A stretch of 64,000 nt of DNA from Endozoicomonas sp965232255 (GTDB lineage Bacteria > Pseudomonadota > Gammaproteobacteria > Pseudomonadales > Endozoicomonadaceae): the NCBI GenBank assembly GCA_965232255.1, contig OZ246962.1, positions 2,728,001-2,792,000 of the forward strand, in the 5' to 3' direction. Below are positions 8,717 to 16,823 of this stretch, in pieces. Position numbers and translations under genes: made by a program. The notes beneath the pieces were generated by a model. The model was given only the letters and a program-made list of their open reading frames with translations. It had not been told where the DNA came from and made no database searches. Within the stretch, counting starts at the first letter, position 1; each line of letters begins with the position of its first letter.

Positions 8717-11161
8717 TCAATCTACTTCAAAAAGATCGCTATCAATAACCGCTTTATCTATGTGTTTGTGTGCTTGTGACTCATTTAGTTTTTCAATTAG
8801 AATTTTCTTTAACACATCAATTTTCAGTTTGCTATCAGCCGAAATTCCCCACTCCTGACAAAGATCAAGAAGTTCCAGTTTTTTAAGTTTATTAATCTGT
8901 GTTGAGGTAATCGAAGTGGAAAACTGTAAAGCTTTTTTTTTCTCTAACTTTAATTGTTCCGGGTCAGAAGAATTTTCTTGAAGCGAATTTACTAGTCGTG
9001 CTGTTTTAGATTGACTGTTGACTAGTTTACAATCAGGAACTTGGATTTTTTCCTGACCAGCAGCGAGTTGATCCTTAAATCTTTGCACTTCGCTCTGACT
9101 GGCAATGAGTTGCTCTTTAAAGCCATAGGACTGTTTCTGACTGTCAGTGAGTTGTCGCTGCAATTCTTCAGCATGCGTCTGGCTGGAGTTAAGTTGGTCT
9201 TTAAAACACTGGACTTCTTGCTGGCTGTTAGTGAGTTGTTGTCTCAACTCTTCGGCCTGAACCTGACTAGCACCAAGCTGGTCTTTATAACCTTTGGCTT
9301 TGGATTGGCTGTCAGTGAGTTGTCGCTGCAATTCTTCAGCATGCGTATGACTGGAGTTAAGTTGGTCTCTAAAACACTGGACTTCTTGCTGACTATTGGT
9401 GAGTTGTTGTTTCAACTCTTCGGCCTGAACCTGACTAGCACCAAGCTGGTCTTTATAACCTTTGGCTTTGGATTGGCTGTCAGTGAGTTGTCGCTGCAAT
9501 TCTTCAGCATGCGTATGACTGGAGTTAAGTTGGTCTCTAAAACACTGGACTTCTTGCTGACTATTGGTGAGTTGTTGTTTCAACTCTTCGGCCTGAACCT
9601 GACTAGCACCAAGCTGGTCTTTATAACATTTGGCTTTGGATTGGCTGTCAGTGAGTTGTCGTTGCAATTCTTCAGCATGCGTATGACTGGAGTTAAGTTG
9701 GTCTTTAAAACACTGGACTTCTTGCTGACTATTGGTGAGTTGTTGTTTCAACTCTTCGGCCTGAACCTGACTAGCACCAAGCTGGTCTTTATAACATTTG
9801 GCTTTGGATTGGCTGTCAGTGAGTTGTCGTTGCAATTCTTCAGCATGCGTATGACTGGAGTTAAGTTGGTCTTTAAAACACTGGACTTCTTGCTGGCTGT
9901 TAGTGAGTTGTTGTTTCAACTCTTCGGCCTGAACCTGACTAGCACCAAGCTGGTCTTTATAACCTTTGGCTTTGGATTGGCTGTCAGTGAGTTGTCGCTG
10001 CAATTCTTCAGCATGAGTCTGACTGGAATCAAGTTGAGCCTTAAAACTCTGGACTTCTTGCTGGCTGTCGGTGAGTTGCTGCTCAAGTTCTATCGCTCTC
10101 TCACCCAAAGATTCATAATCTGACGGCGCCGTATAAGTTGGCAGTTTTTTCCATTGATAAAAGCTGTCTGCAAGGACAGACCAACCAAGCCCCTTGATCA
10201 AGCAGAAAAATGCTGCCTTAGTCTCTGGCATCCGCTCTGATTTAGAGGGGATTTCATTAAACCAGCTTAATAGTTGTGGTAAAATTTTTTCTGGTTGATT
10301 ATCTTCAAATTGTCGAAATATAGATTTCGCCTTAAAATAAATAAAACAAAAAATAATTAGAGAGAAGTTCTCTGACGCCACATCACCACTAATAGATTTT
10401 AAATGATTCTCAAGTGCTACAACTATTGAGTTAGATGCACGAAAGTACTCTTCAATTCTCTGCATAATTGAAAAGAAATCATTAGTCTCATTCGCATCAT
10501 TTTTTAGCATTTCTAGAAGTTTTGAGTATTCGGCAATATTAACCCTACTTTTGTAGGAACTAATTCTCTCCCCCCACTTCGTATCATTTCCTGTAATATT
10601 TGGTTCCGTTATTAACACTACCGTAACCACATCATTTAAAAATGAAAAATCATTATGAGGGATTCTACACTCTCTCTTAAATTTTAATAAAGCTTGAGTT
10701 AAAGGGGAGTTAAAAATTACTTCAAATTCAACCTGCTCCTCCTGTGTGATATGAAAAGCATCTGTCGCAATCGATGCAATCTTTCCACTGTTGTATTTTT
10801 TAAAAGCTGCATTAATGTCAATGCTTAAATTTATGAGCGTGTAATGATAACCTCCACGAATTGTTGTTTGGTAAAAGTCTAATGCCTGCTGATCAAGACA
10901 ATAGATAGCATCAATCTCAAATAACGACAACGTAATGATTCCATCAACCAAATTATTTGCAGGAAAACGCACTAAAAGATAGTCTGATGAGTAACTAATA
11001 CCAATCTTAGATAAGTGCTCATTGAGCAAATCAGCCATATGCAACTTGGAATACAATCCGTCAATATAACGATTCCTTGCAGGAATCAATACCTCACTGT
11101 AACGGGTCAACGCAATAGACTCATCTTTAGTTATAATTGCATAGCTTTTATAGTTATTCAT
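8717..11161 (-). CDS. Coiled-coil protein with 56-residue repeats and a SAP-like C-terminus
   Basis: 814 residues and the last gene of the Zorya-like operon. Residues 1-350 form a globular region with no recognised family. Residues about 352-735 are a long coiled coil built from a 56-residue unit, itself two 28-residue half-units (EELQRQLTDSQSKAK.., EELKQQLTNSQQEVQ..). Residues about 756-794 (INKLKKLELLDLCQEWGI then a second helix) resemble a SAP-type DNA-binding motif. The start is supported by AAGGA 6-7 nt upstream. The gene lies 9 nt after the helicase gene and is AT-rich. No function is known. A rod with a DNA-binding tip, acting as sensor or scaffold for the upstream proteins, is an inference. 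Confidence 0.8.
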   Translation of the reverse strand: MNNYKSYAIITKDESIALTRYSEVLIPARNRYIDGLYSKLHMADLLNEHLSKIGISYSSDYLLVRFPANNLVDGIITLSLFEIDAIYCLDQQALDFYQTTIRGGYHYTLINLSIDINAAFKKYNSGKIASIATDAFHITQEEQVEFEVIFNSPLTQALLKFKRECRIPHNDFSFLNDVVTVVLITEPNITGNDTKWGERISSYKSRVNIAEYSKLLEMLKNDANETNDFFSIMQRIEEYFRASNSIVVALENHLKSISGDVASENFSLIIFCFIYFKAKSIFRQFEDNQPEKILPQLLSWFNEIPSKSERMPETKAAFFCLIKGLGWSVLADSFYQWKKLPTYTAPSDYESLGERAIELEQQLTDSQQEVQSFKAQLDSSQTHAEELQRQLTDSQSKAKGYKDQLGASQVQAEELKQQLTNSQQEVQCFKDQLNSSHTHAEELQRQLTDSQSKAKCYKDQLGASQVQAEELKQQLTNSQQEVQCFKDQLNSSHTHAEELQRQLTDSQSKAKCYKDQLGASQVQAEELKQQLTNSQQEVQCFRDQLNSSHTHAEELQRQLTDSQSKAKGYKDQLGASQVQAEELKQQLTNSQQEVQCFRDQLNSSHTHAEELQRQLTDSQSKAKGYKDQLGASQVQAEELRQQLTNSQQEVQCFKDQLNSSQTHAEELQRQLTDSQKQSYGFKEQLIASQSEVQRFKDQLAAGQEKIQVPDCKLVNSQSKTARLVNSLQENSSDPEQLKLEKKKALQFSTSITSTQINKLKKLELLDLCQEWGISADSKLKIDVLKKILIEKLNESQAHKHIDKAVIDSDLFEVD
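9120..10100. repeat. 168-bp tandem repeats inside the coiled-coil gene
   Basis: The string CTGTCAGTGAGTTG recurs at 9141, 9309, 9477, 9645, 9813 and 9981, exactly 168 bp apart, with a diverged further copy near 10069. Internal copies differ at only a few bases, so the array was expanded or homogenised recently. Each unit encodes 56 residues, so copy changes stay in frame. The complementary strand is also open as a 360-codon frame, which is a by-product of the repeat. Confidence 0.95.
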
Positions 11162-11170
11162 AGTAATTCC

Positions 11171-12340
11171 TTAAAAATCAAAATCCCACGTATTGCTTTC
11201 TGACTGATTAAGTGATTCCTGATCAGGAGTAAAATGATCGTTGCTCATAGAAATATTTACCACTGGACTGCAAAGATCTTTTATTCTTTCTACATATTGA
11301 TGCACAGTACCACTGCTAGTTATAGTTAATGAATACTTAGTACGTGTTAAAGCCACCATAAATATTTCTTCACTAAAAATACTTGCATTTTTATTTAGAA
11401 AAGGAAGATAAACGTGATCAAAATCTAAACCCTTAGCACTATGGTAGGTCATTAAGATAACACAGTTATGTCCAATCAAACTACCATAGCTATTTCCCAC
11501 ATAATGAAGCCGTAATGGTTTAATATGCTGATTCATTGATCCATAATTAGGTTTACCATAACTGTTATTAATACGACACCAAGATGGGTAATGTTTCTGT
11601 TGACTATAAACGTCTACAAACTTGATAATGTCATTATGTGTTGGAAAAATAATAGCTGTGCTTTCACCTATACTCTTTCCTATATCAACTGCTGAAAGGG
11701 CATCTTCGACCACATATCGAACTTCGTCATTAATATCCCGGAATTCACCGAGCAGAGATGTCACATCATCTTTGCTTTGATCAATTAATGAATTAAAGAT
11801 ATTCATCTTTGGGGTAATTCGATGAACCAGATTGATAACTGAGTTTGTTAATCGATGAATGATTTTAAGTGAATATTCGGAAGCACCTGATACAGCCATA
11901 ATGCGACTTGGATCAATAGTACCAGAGTATATTGATTGATTTGGATCACCAGAAATAAACAATCGATGGCATTTATTGCGTAAATTTACTAAAGCATCTT
12001 CCGGTAAGTCTTGTACCTCATCACAAAAAATATAGTCATAATTAGCAAAACCATTCTTTGTTTGAAAGTAAGTCTTAAAATCAAACTGATTCGTGAACAT
12101 ACCTGCTTCACGAAGGGCCGCCTCATAAAGATTACGAAGAGAATGCGTGTAGTAGGTAATTAGAATTCGAGCATGAGGTTCTTGTTTTCTGGTTTTTATT
12201 AAAGTATGCATCATTAAAACAGACTTTCCAGAACCAGGAAATCCCTTAATCCAATGATTAGATTGCTGATTAGCTATATTCGTGACAAAATTATATTGAT
12301 CAGGATCAAGCCTATCAGCAGGAATCATCCATTGTGGCAT
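11171..12340 (-). CDS. Compact UvrD-like superfamily 1 helicase/ATPase
   Basis: 389 residues from the ATG at 12340; a TTG at 12358 that overlaps the Hsp70 gene end is an alternative start. SF1 motifs: Walker A GFPGSGKS (33-40), Walker B FCDEVQD (105-111), motif III FISGDPNQSIY (about 128-138), motif V LMTYHSAKGLDFD (296-308) and motif VI MVALTRTK (328-335). Motif II is the UvrD-type DEXQD. At 389 residues it is much shorter than UvrD and probably lacks large 1B/2B insertions. The C-terminus ends in WDFDF, also present in the Hsp70-like protein upstream. It is probably translationally linked to that gene. In the operon it would be a nucleic-acid translocase, comparable in role to ZorD but unrelated in detail. 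Confidence 0.88.
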   Translation of the reverse strand: MPQWMIPADRLDPDQYNFVTNIANQQSNHWIKGFPGSGKSVLMMHTLIKTRKQEPHARILITYYTHSLRNLYEAALREAGMFTNQFDFKTYFQTKNGFANYDYIFCDEVQDLPEDALVNLRNKCHRLFISGDPNQSIYSGTIDPSRIMAVSGASEYSLKIIHRLTNSVINLVHRITPKMNIFNSLIDQSKDDVTSLLGEFRDINDEVRYVVEDALSAVDIGKSIGESTAIIFPTHNDIIKFVDVYSQQKHYPSWCRINNSYGKPNYGSMNQHIKPLRLHYVGNSYGSLIGHNCVILMTYHSAKGLDFDHVYLPFLNKNASIFSEEIFMVALTRTKYSLTITSSGTVHQYVERIKDLCSPVVNISMSNDHFTPDQESLNQSESNTWDFDF

Positions 12341-12347
12341 GTATGTT

Positions 12348-14774
12348 TTACCCCGCAATTACAAGATTATTGGTGTTGTATACAGAATCAGATTTTTGAG
12401 ACTCGTTATTCTCCTTTACCTGACGAGCAAACTCGTAGTTCTTAGTATCATGAGCACAACTGATTAACCAAGAAATATGATATTGAAAAACTCCGACCTC
12501 ATAATCACTTTGCCATTCATTAAATAGAGCATTGAGTTGTATTCTTAAGTGGTCTGATGGGCTAGTAGCAATTTGATGTTTCAACAGCTGGTAGCGAGCC
12601 AGTCCGTACTCAGGATCAAGGAACAAACATTCCTTTAAACATCTGACATATTGATCGGTATCTTCATATTGATATTCACAAGCCAGATTGAACCAGACGG
12701 TTGCAGATCGTTCCTTCTCCAAGTGCTGCTTATAGTAATGTATTGCCTTGGCACGCTCACCAGCATCACTGTAAAGCAAACCAATATGATTTAGTGATAG
12801 TCGGTTATGGTGTTTATACAAATCTTCCGCTACTTCGGCGGCTTTCAATAACTCACCTTCTGCTTTGTATACAAGGTATAGTTTGTAAAGTTGATCTGCT
12901 GAAGCAACTCCTTTGTTACGACTGGTCTGTTTTGACAGTTCAGCCTCTGCTTTTTCTATACGCTCCTTGGAGGATGTTGGTGTATACAGAGTATTCTCAA
13001 TTGCCACGGTTTGGGAGATATCCTTCACTTTTACTGTGGCATGAATAGTCCTGTTGGCATCAATAGAGACTTGTAATGTGATCTGGTCTTCACTGGTTAT
13101 GTCCTCAGATGGAATTACCAGTGTCTGAATAATATTTGACTTTTCTGTTAGACAGATAGGGAGTTCAATTTTCCCTTGGTTGCTTGCTGTAATCCTGAGA
13201 TTGGAGACCGTTACTGTATGAGATGGAATGGTTGCTCCGGCGGGGATAATGGGCACAATGGAAGTATCATCTTCTTCCTCGAAATCAAAATCCCAAAAAT
13301 CATCCTCATCATTATCATATTCGAGTAGAGAACTATTATCATTCTTATTAACGATCAGGAAAATCGGTTCATTGGTTATTGGGCTGATAACACGCTCATT
13401 GAAACCGTTATAAAGTAATGAGTTTACAGCAGCACCCGCAGAGACGTGTGCTTGCAGATCTCTTGGGATCAGGTATTCACTGTCAGGGAAGTACTCTTTT
13501 ACGGCTTGCTGAATAATCGGATTTTTTGAACTGCCTCCGATGAACAATACATAATCGATATCAATGGAATCCAGTTCGGCTTTTTCAAGCGCTGTATTGA
13601 CTGGATTAAAAATGCTGACGAAGCGTTCGTTTTTATTATTCCGATATGTTTCATCTCCAGACCAGTCAGTAAACACTTCCATAATGCTCTTAAATTCGCT
13701 AAAACTCATGGATGGTGTACTGATGGTATAGCTTCCCTTGCGAGTCCGGAACTCAATAGGTCTGCTTATGGTGAATTCATTTTCATACTGCTCTGGATCA
13801 ATGTTGTCCCAGGCCAGGGAGAGTGTTTTGCAGGCATCTATTTTTAGCAACTCTGCATATCGTTCCAATTTGGGGATAATGTATTTTTTGATCTCACTGG
13901 TTGAGAAAAAGAATTCATCCAGGTTATTTTCTTTAAGAAGCTGTGACAGGAGGACATCTGAAGCAATCAGCCGGTCAATCTCCTTACCACCAATATAATC
14001 AAACTTGGAGATGGCAAGGTTGGAGGACTGGAACTGATGGTTATCAACTCCTATTTCCATGATTGAAATATCACAGGTCCCGGCACCATAATCAAACACC
14101 AGTAAGTTAGCATTAAACTCATCTGATAGATGAATATTTTTTTGCAGTCCAGGGTCACTGATGTAACTCAGGAATGCAGCATTAGGTTCATCAATAAATG
14201 CTTGTTCTTGAAACTCAAAATGGTTTGCTTTTAGTGCATCCAACATATCTTGGCGTTGATTGGGTTCGAAAGAGGCCGGAATACTGATTGAGTAGTGAAC
14301 ATGTGAGGGATAGTTATTCTCTTTCAGAAATTTATTGATTTGCTTGTATAGGTATTTGAAGAACACAGTAGTGGCATCCTTACCATTAACAATTCTTCTT
14401 CCCTCTTCAACTAGCTCTGAGGCTGAATATAGATATTCATTCTTCTTACCAAGATCCATTTTAAAGGCATACCATAGGTTTTTATCCTTGACCTTTTTTA
14501 GTCGGAGCTGATTTGCTCCTTCGCCTATCAGTAGCTGCTGCTCGTGCCAGGCAATCATGGATGGGATTTTATCCGACTTATAGATAGCACCATCGCTTAA
14601 CTTTTGATTAAGTCGTATTGTCTGGGTTTTAACCTGCTTCTCCTGCCAGTCCATGTAAGCAAGGCTGACAACCGTTGTTGATGTGCCAAAGTCAATGCCA
14701 ATATAGGTATTTTGACTTGCATCCAGAGCGTTATTCTGGAAAACTTCTTTGCTGGTAATGGTCAGTTGATTCAT
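12348..14774 (-). CDS. Hsp70 (DnaK-like) protein with C-terminal TPR-like region
   Basis: 808 residues. The Hsp70 nucleotide-binding domain fills residues about 23-455: phosphate-1 motif IGIDFGTSTTV (25-35), IDEPNAAF, phosphate-2 motif FDYGAGTCDISI (227-238) and adenosine motif FIGGSSKNP. An acidic linker with WDFDF (494-498) follows, then a beta-rich region opening with IPAGATIPSHTV that recalls the start of the DnaK substrate-binding domain. From about 600 onward there are TPR-like helical repeats instead of the DnaK lid and EEVD-type tail. This is therefore not the housekeeping chaperone. A 226-nt AT-rich gap separates it from the HNH gene upstream, with a TATAAA on the minus strand at 14811-14816. 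It could therefore have its own promoter as well as read-through. Confidence 0.88.
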   Translation of the reverse strand: MNQLTITSKEVFQNNALDASQNTYIGIDFGTSTTVVSLAYMDWQEKQVKTQTIRLNQKLSDGAIYKSDKIPSMIAWHEQQLLIGEGANQLRLKKVKDKNLWYAFKMDLGKKNEYLYSASELVEEGRRIVNGKDATTVFFKYLYKQINKFLKENNYPSHVHYSISIPASFEPNQRQDMLDALKANHFEFQEQAFIDEPNAAFLSYISDPGLQKNIHLSDEFNANLLVFDYGAGTCDISIMEIGVDNHQFQSSNLAISKFDYIGGKEIDRLIASDVLLSQLLKENNLDEFFFSTSEIKKYIIPKLERYAELLKIDACKTLSLAWDNIDPEQYENEFTISRPIEFRTRKGSYTISTPSMSFSEFKSIMEVFTDWSGDETYRNNKNERFVSIFNPVNTALEKAELDSIDIDYVLFIGGSSKNPIIQQAVKEYFPDSEYLIPRDLQAHVSAGAAVNSLLYNGFNERVISPITNEPIFLIVNKNDNSSLLEYDNDEDDFWDFDFEEEDDTSIVPIIPAGATIPSHTVTVSNLRITASNQGKIELPICLTEKSNIIQTLVIPSEDITSEDQITLQVSIDANRTIHATVKVKDISQTVAIENTLYTPTSSKERIEKAEAELSKQTSRNKGVASADQLYKLYLVYKAEGELLKAAEVAEDLYKHHNRLSLNHIGLLYSDAGERAKAIHYYKQHLEKERSATVWFNLACEYQYEDTDQYVRCLKECLFLDPEYGLARYQLLKHQIATSPSDHLRIQLNALFNEWQSDYEVGVFQYHISWLISCAHDTKNYEFARQVKENNESQKSDSVYNTNNLVIAG

Positions 14775-15000
14775 AATTTGTGTGCTAATTAAACGTTAGT
14801 TATCAAAGATTTTATACTTGTTTAAATGATCAAAAACCTCACAAATCTTATTCAACAGAGATTCGTCGCCACAAGAAATATTCTTTTATTTTTGAAAGTA
14901 CTGATTTTTAGCATCCAATTCAGAAATTCTGCATTTTGATTTAACGCTTATAATGCCTTATATCAAGAGTTGGGTATAAAATCTCATAGGGAGATTATCT

Positions 15001-16107
15001 TTACCTTTGGCCAAAATACCCCAGCGCTTCTTCAATGTTATGAATTACCCAACCCGATGGCACTATTGGCTTATCGATACAGATCCCGTATTTTGTTCCT
15101 GTCCACGCCATTTCCAAGGTAGCAAGACTTTGGCCATTTTCATCAAAAATTTCATAACCAATCTCAGGTGGCAAATAATTTTTATTGCGAGCATGGTAAA
15201 GAAGTCCATGTACAGCAGGGTCAGCGTATTCAAACACCGAATCCCAACTTTGGTTGTCATTCGTTATCAGCCCTTGCTCCCTTCTGAGATGATTGATCAG
15301 TTGAGTGTCGCTATGAGGGATAAACATATGATCATGGAAATCTTCTTTTCGATGACAGTCTGCGCATAGCGGTTCAAGATTACTGCTAGAGTTATCGCTT
15401 TTAACGCCATTTTTATGATGCACATGGAGCAGCTGCTTTTCAGAAGAAAGGTTTACCTGGCACTTACGGCAAGTATAATTTGCTGCCTGTCGTACTTTGA
15501 CAGAGACCTCTTTCCAGTCGTTGGTATAACCTTGTGTCTGCTCACGTTTGGATTTGGGCAAATATTTAAACAGAGAGCTATAAGTCGCAAAAAATTCACC
15601 AATATCAAATGACCGAACGATAGAATCTCTATTGGCGGCAGTACCATTGGCAGATTTTTTATAGTTCAAGTGATTCAGGCAGAGCTTGCAAACGTTTAAC
15701 TTTGCCATTCCATTGATAGATTGACGAGAACGATCATAACCAAATATTTCAAATTCACCACTTAAATTATTGGTAACATGATAACGCTCAAAACGGTTTC
15801 TTTGTTTCATCTCATCCAGCTTTGAGCAGTGGGCAATATGGAACTTATTGCCCCGACTACCATCAGTGAGCACATCTTCAATTCGGTAGCTATGATCCGG
15901 AATAAATAATAATACCTGTCGGCCTTTAACGCTGAGCAATCCTTGTGCAGAGCCCAGTCCATCAAGAGATATTTCAACTCCCCGGTTCAGCTCTTTATCG
16001 AATTCAATTTCTGGTCCCCAACCAACATCAATCTCAACCGAAATCGCCGCCGCTCCCATTCTTGTAACACTGGCCCACAACGAATCCAGATTAACATCAA
16101 TTTTCAT
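15001..16107 (-). CDS. HNH endonuclease, ZorE-like position
   Basis: 368 residues. An HNH nuclease domain spans about 200-262: C213-x2-C216, the HH of HVHHKNG (230-231), then LCADCHRKEDFH with C248, C251 and H252. A second CxxC (C140, C143) lies upstream in NVCKLCLNHL. The first 190 residues match nothing I recognise. The ATG overlaps the stop of the ZorB-like gene as TGATG, so translation is coupled. Type II Zorya is zorA-zorB-zorE, with zorE an HNH nuclease; the order here is the same. Whether it is a true ZorE orthologue needs a profile search. Confidence 0.82.
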   Translation of the reverse strand: MKIDVNLDSLWASVTRMGAAAISVEIDVGWGPEIEFDKELNRGVEISLDGLGSAQGLLSVKGRQVLLFIPDHSYRIEDVLTDGSRGNKFHIAHCSKLDEMKQRNRFERYHVTNNLSGEFEIFGYDRSRQSINGMAKLNVCKLCLNHLNYKKSANGTAANRDSIVRSFDIGEFFATYSSLFKYLPKSKREQTQGYTNDWKEVSVKVRQAANYTCRKCQVNLSSEKQLLHVHHKNGVKSDNSSSNLEPLCADCHRKEDFHDHMFIPHSDTQLINHLRREQGLITNDNQSWDSVFEYADPAVHGLLYHARNKNYLPPEIGYEIFDENGQSLATLEMAWTGTKYGICIDKPIVPSGWVIHNIEEALGYFGQR

Positions 16108-16811
16108 CAGGATTCTTCCAATATTCGCTTGATTTGGATATCGGAGTTGGTTATTACCCGAAAACTAACGCGCCGGGAGCGAATATGATCTTCAACACCA
16201 TTGCTATCATAAATCAGGCGAGAAGAGGAGAGTCCGACTGCGGCAATATGAGATTTAATCCACCCCTGGAAGGGCTGACTACTTTCCAGGTTAAACACGT
16301 AATCCAGTACCGACCGAGTTCGCCCCTGAGAAAGCTGCATATTCTTGAAATATGCCTCCCGATCAGTAGAGTTATAATTCCAGTCGCTGCTGGTATGCCC
16401 CTCGATCCGAATTTCATCAATTGACTCCTGAAATGGCTTTAGCACGTTCAGGTACCTGGGAAAAAAATCCTTAAGCAGTGCTTGGTAATCAGCGCTCAAC
16501 TCAATCTCCCCGGTTTTAAATAACACGTCTGGAGACTTGAATGTAAAGGTCAGCGTTTCTTCATCAATATCGGCATCCCATTTTTTCAAGTCTTTTACAA
16601 ACTCCTGATTCAGAGCTTCATAGATTGATACTTGATTCTCCTGATAAGCAACAGCAATCTGCTTAATTTTATCTCGTTCCATAAATGCATTTCGCATCAG
16701 GGCGATGGAGATAAACAGAAATACCATCATCAGTCCGGCCATCAGATCAGAGATCGACAGCCAATAGCTTTCTTCTTGCTCATCGTGCTTCGGAGTAAGT
16801 AGGTTAAACAT
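16107..16811 (-). CDS. zorB: ZorB-like motor stator subunit (MotB/OmpA type)
   Basis: 234 residues. One N-terminal membrane helix (about 17-40) carries an acidic residue in SISDLMAGLMMVFLFI (D22), placed like the proton-binding Asp of MotB and ZorB. Residues about 85-230 form an OmpA/MotB peptidoglycan-binding domain with IRIEGHTSSDW and LSQGRTRSVLDYVF. The ATG at 16811 has GGAG six bases upstream, and a GTG directly before it is an alternative. It is 12 nt after the ZorA-like gene. In Zorya, five ZorA and two ZorB form a proton-driven rotary motor in the inner membrane. Confidence 0.88.
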   Translation of the reverse strand: MFNLLTPKHDEQEESYWLSISDLMAGLMMVFLFISIALMRNAFMERDKIKQIAVAYQENQVSIYEALNQEFVKDLKKWDADIDEETLTFTFKSPDVLFKTGEIELSADYQALLKDFFPRYLNVLKPFQESIDEIRIEGHTSSDWNYNSTDREAYFKNMQLSQGRTRSVLDYVFNLESSQPFQGWIKSHIAAVGLSSSRLIYDSNGVEDHIRSRRVSFRVITNSDIQIKRILEES

Positions 16812-16823
16812 CACTTACTCCGC

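Noticed and set aside
9120..10100. Possible CRISPR-like array
   Set aside because: Units are 168 bp and contiguous, with no unique spacers and clear coding on the minus strand.
9041..10123. A 360-codon plus-strand open frame across the repeats, rich in Leu/Phe/Thr and looking membrane-like
   Set aside because: It is the complement of the 168-bp repeat; the unit length keeps the antisense frame open. The minus-strand gene has a ribosome site, operon context and a coherent coiled coil.
14775..15000. A separate gene or RNA in the gap inside the Zorya-like operon
   Set aside because: AT-rich, no open frame or clear hairpin; a possible -10 is noted but no -35 with proper spacing.
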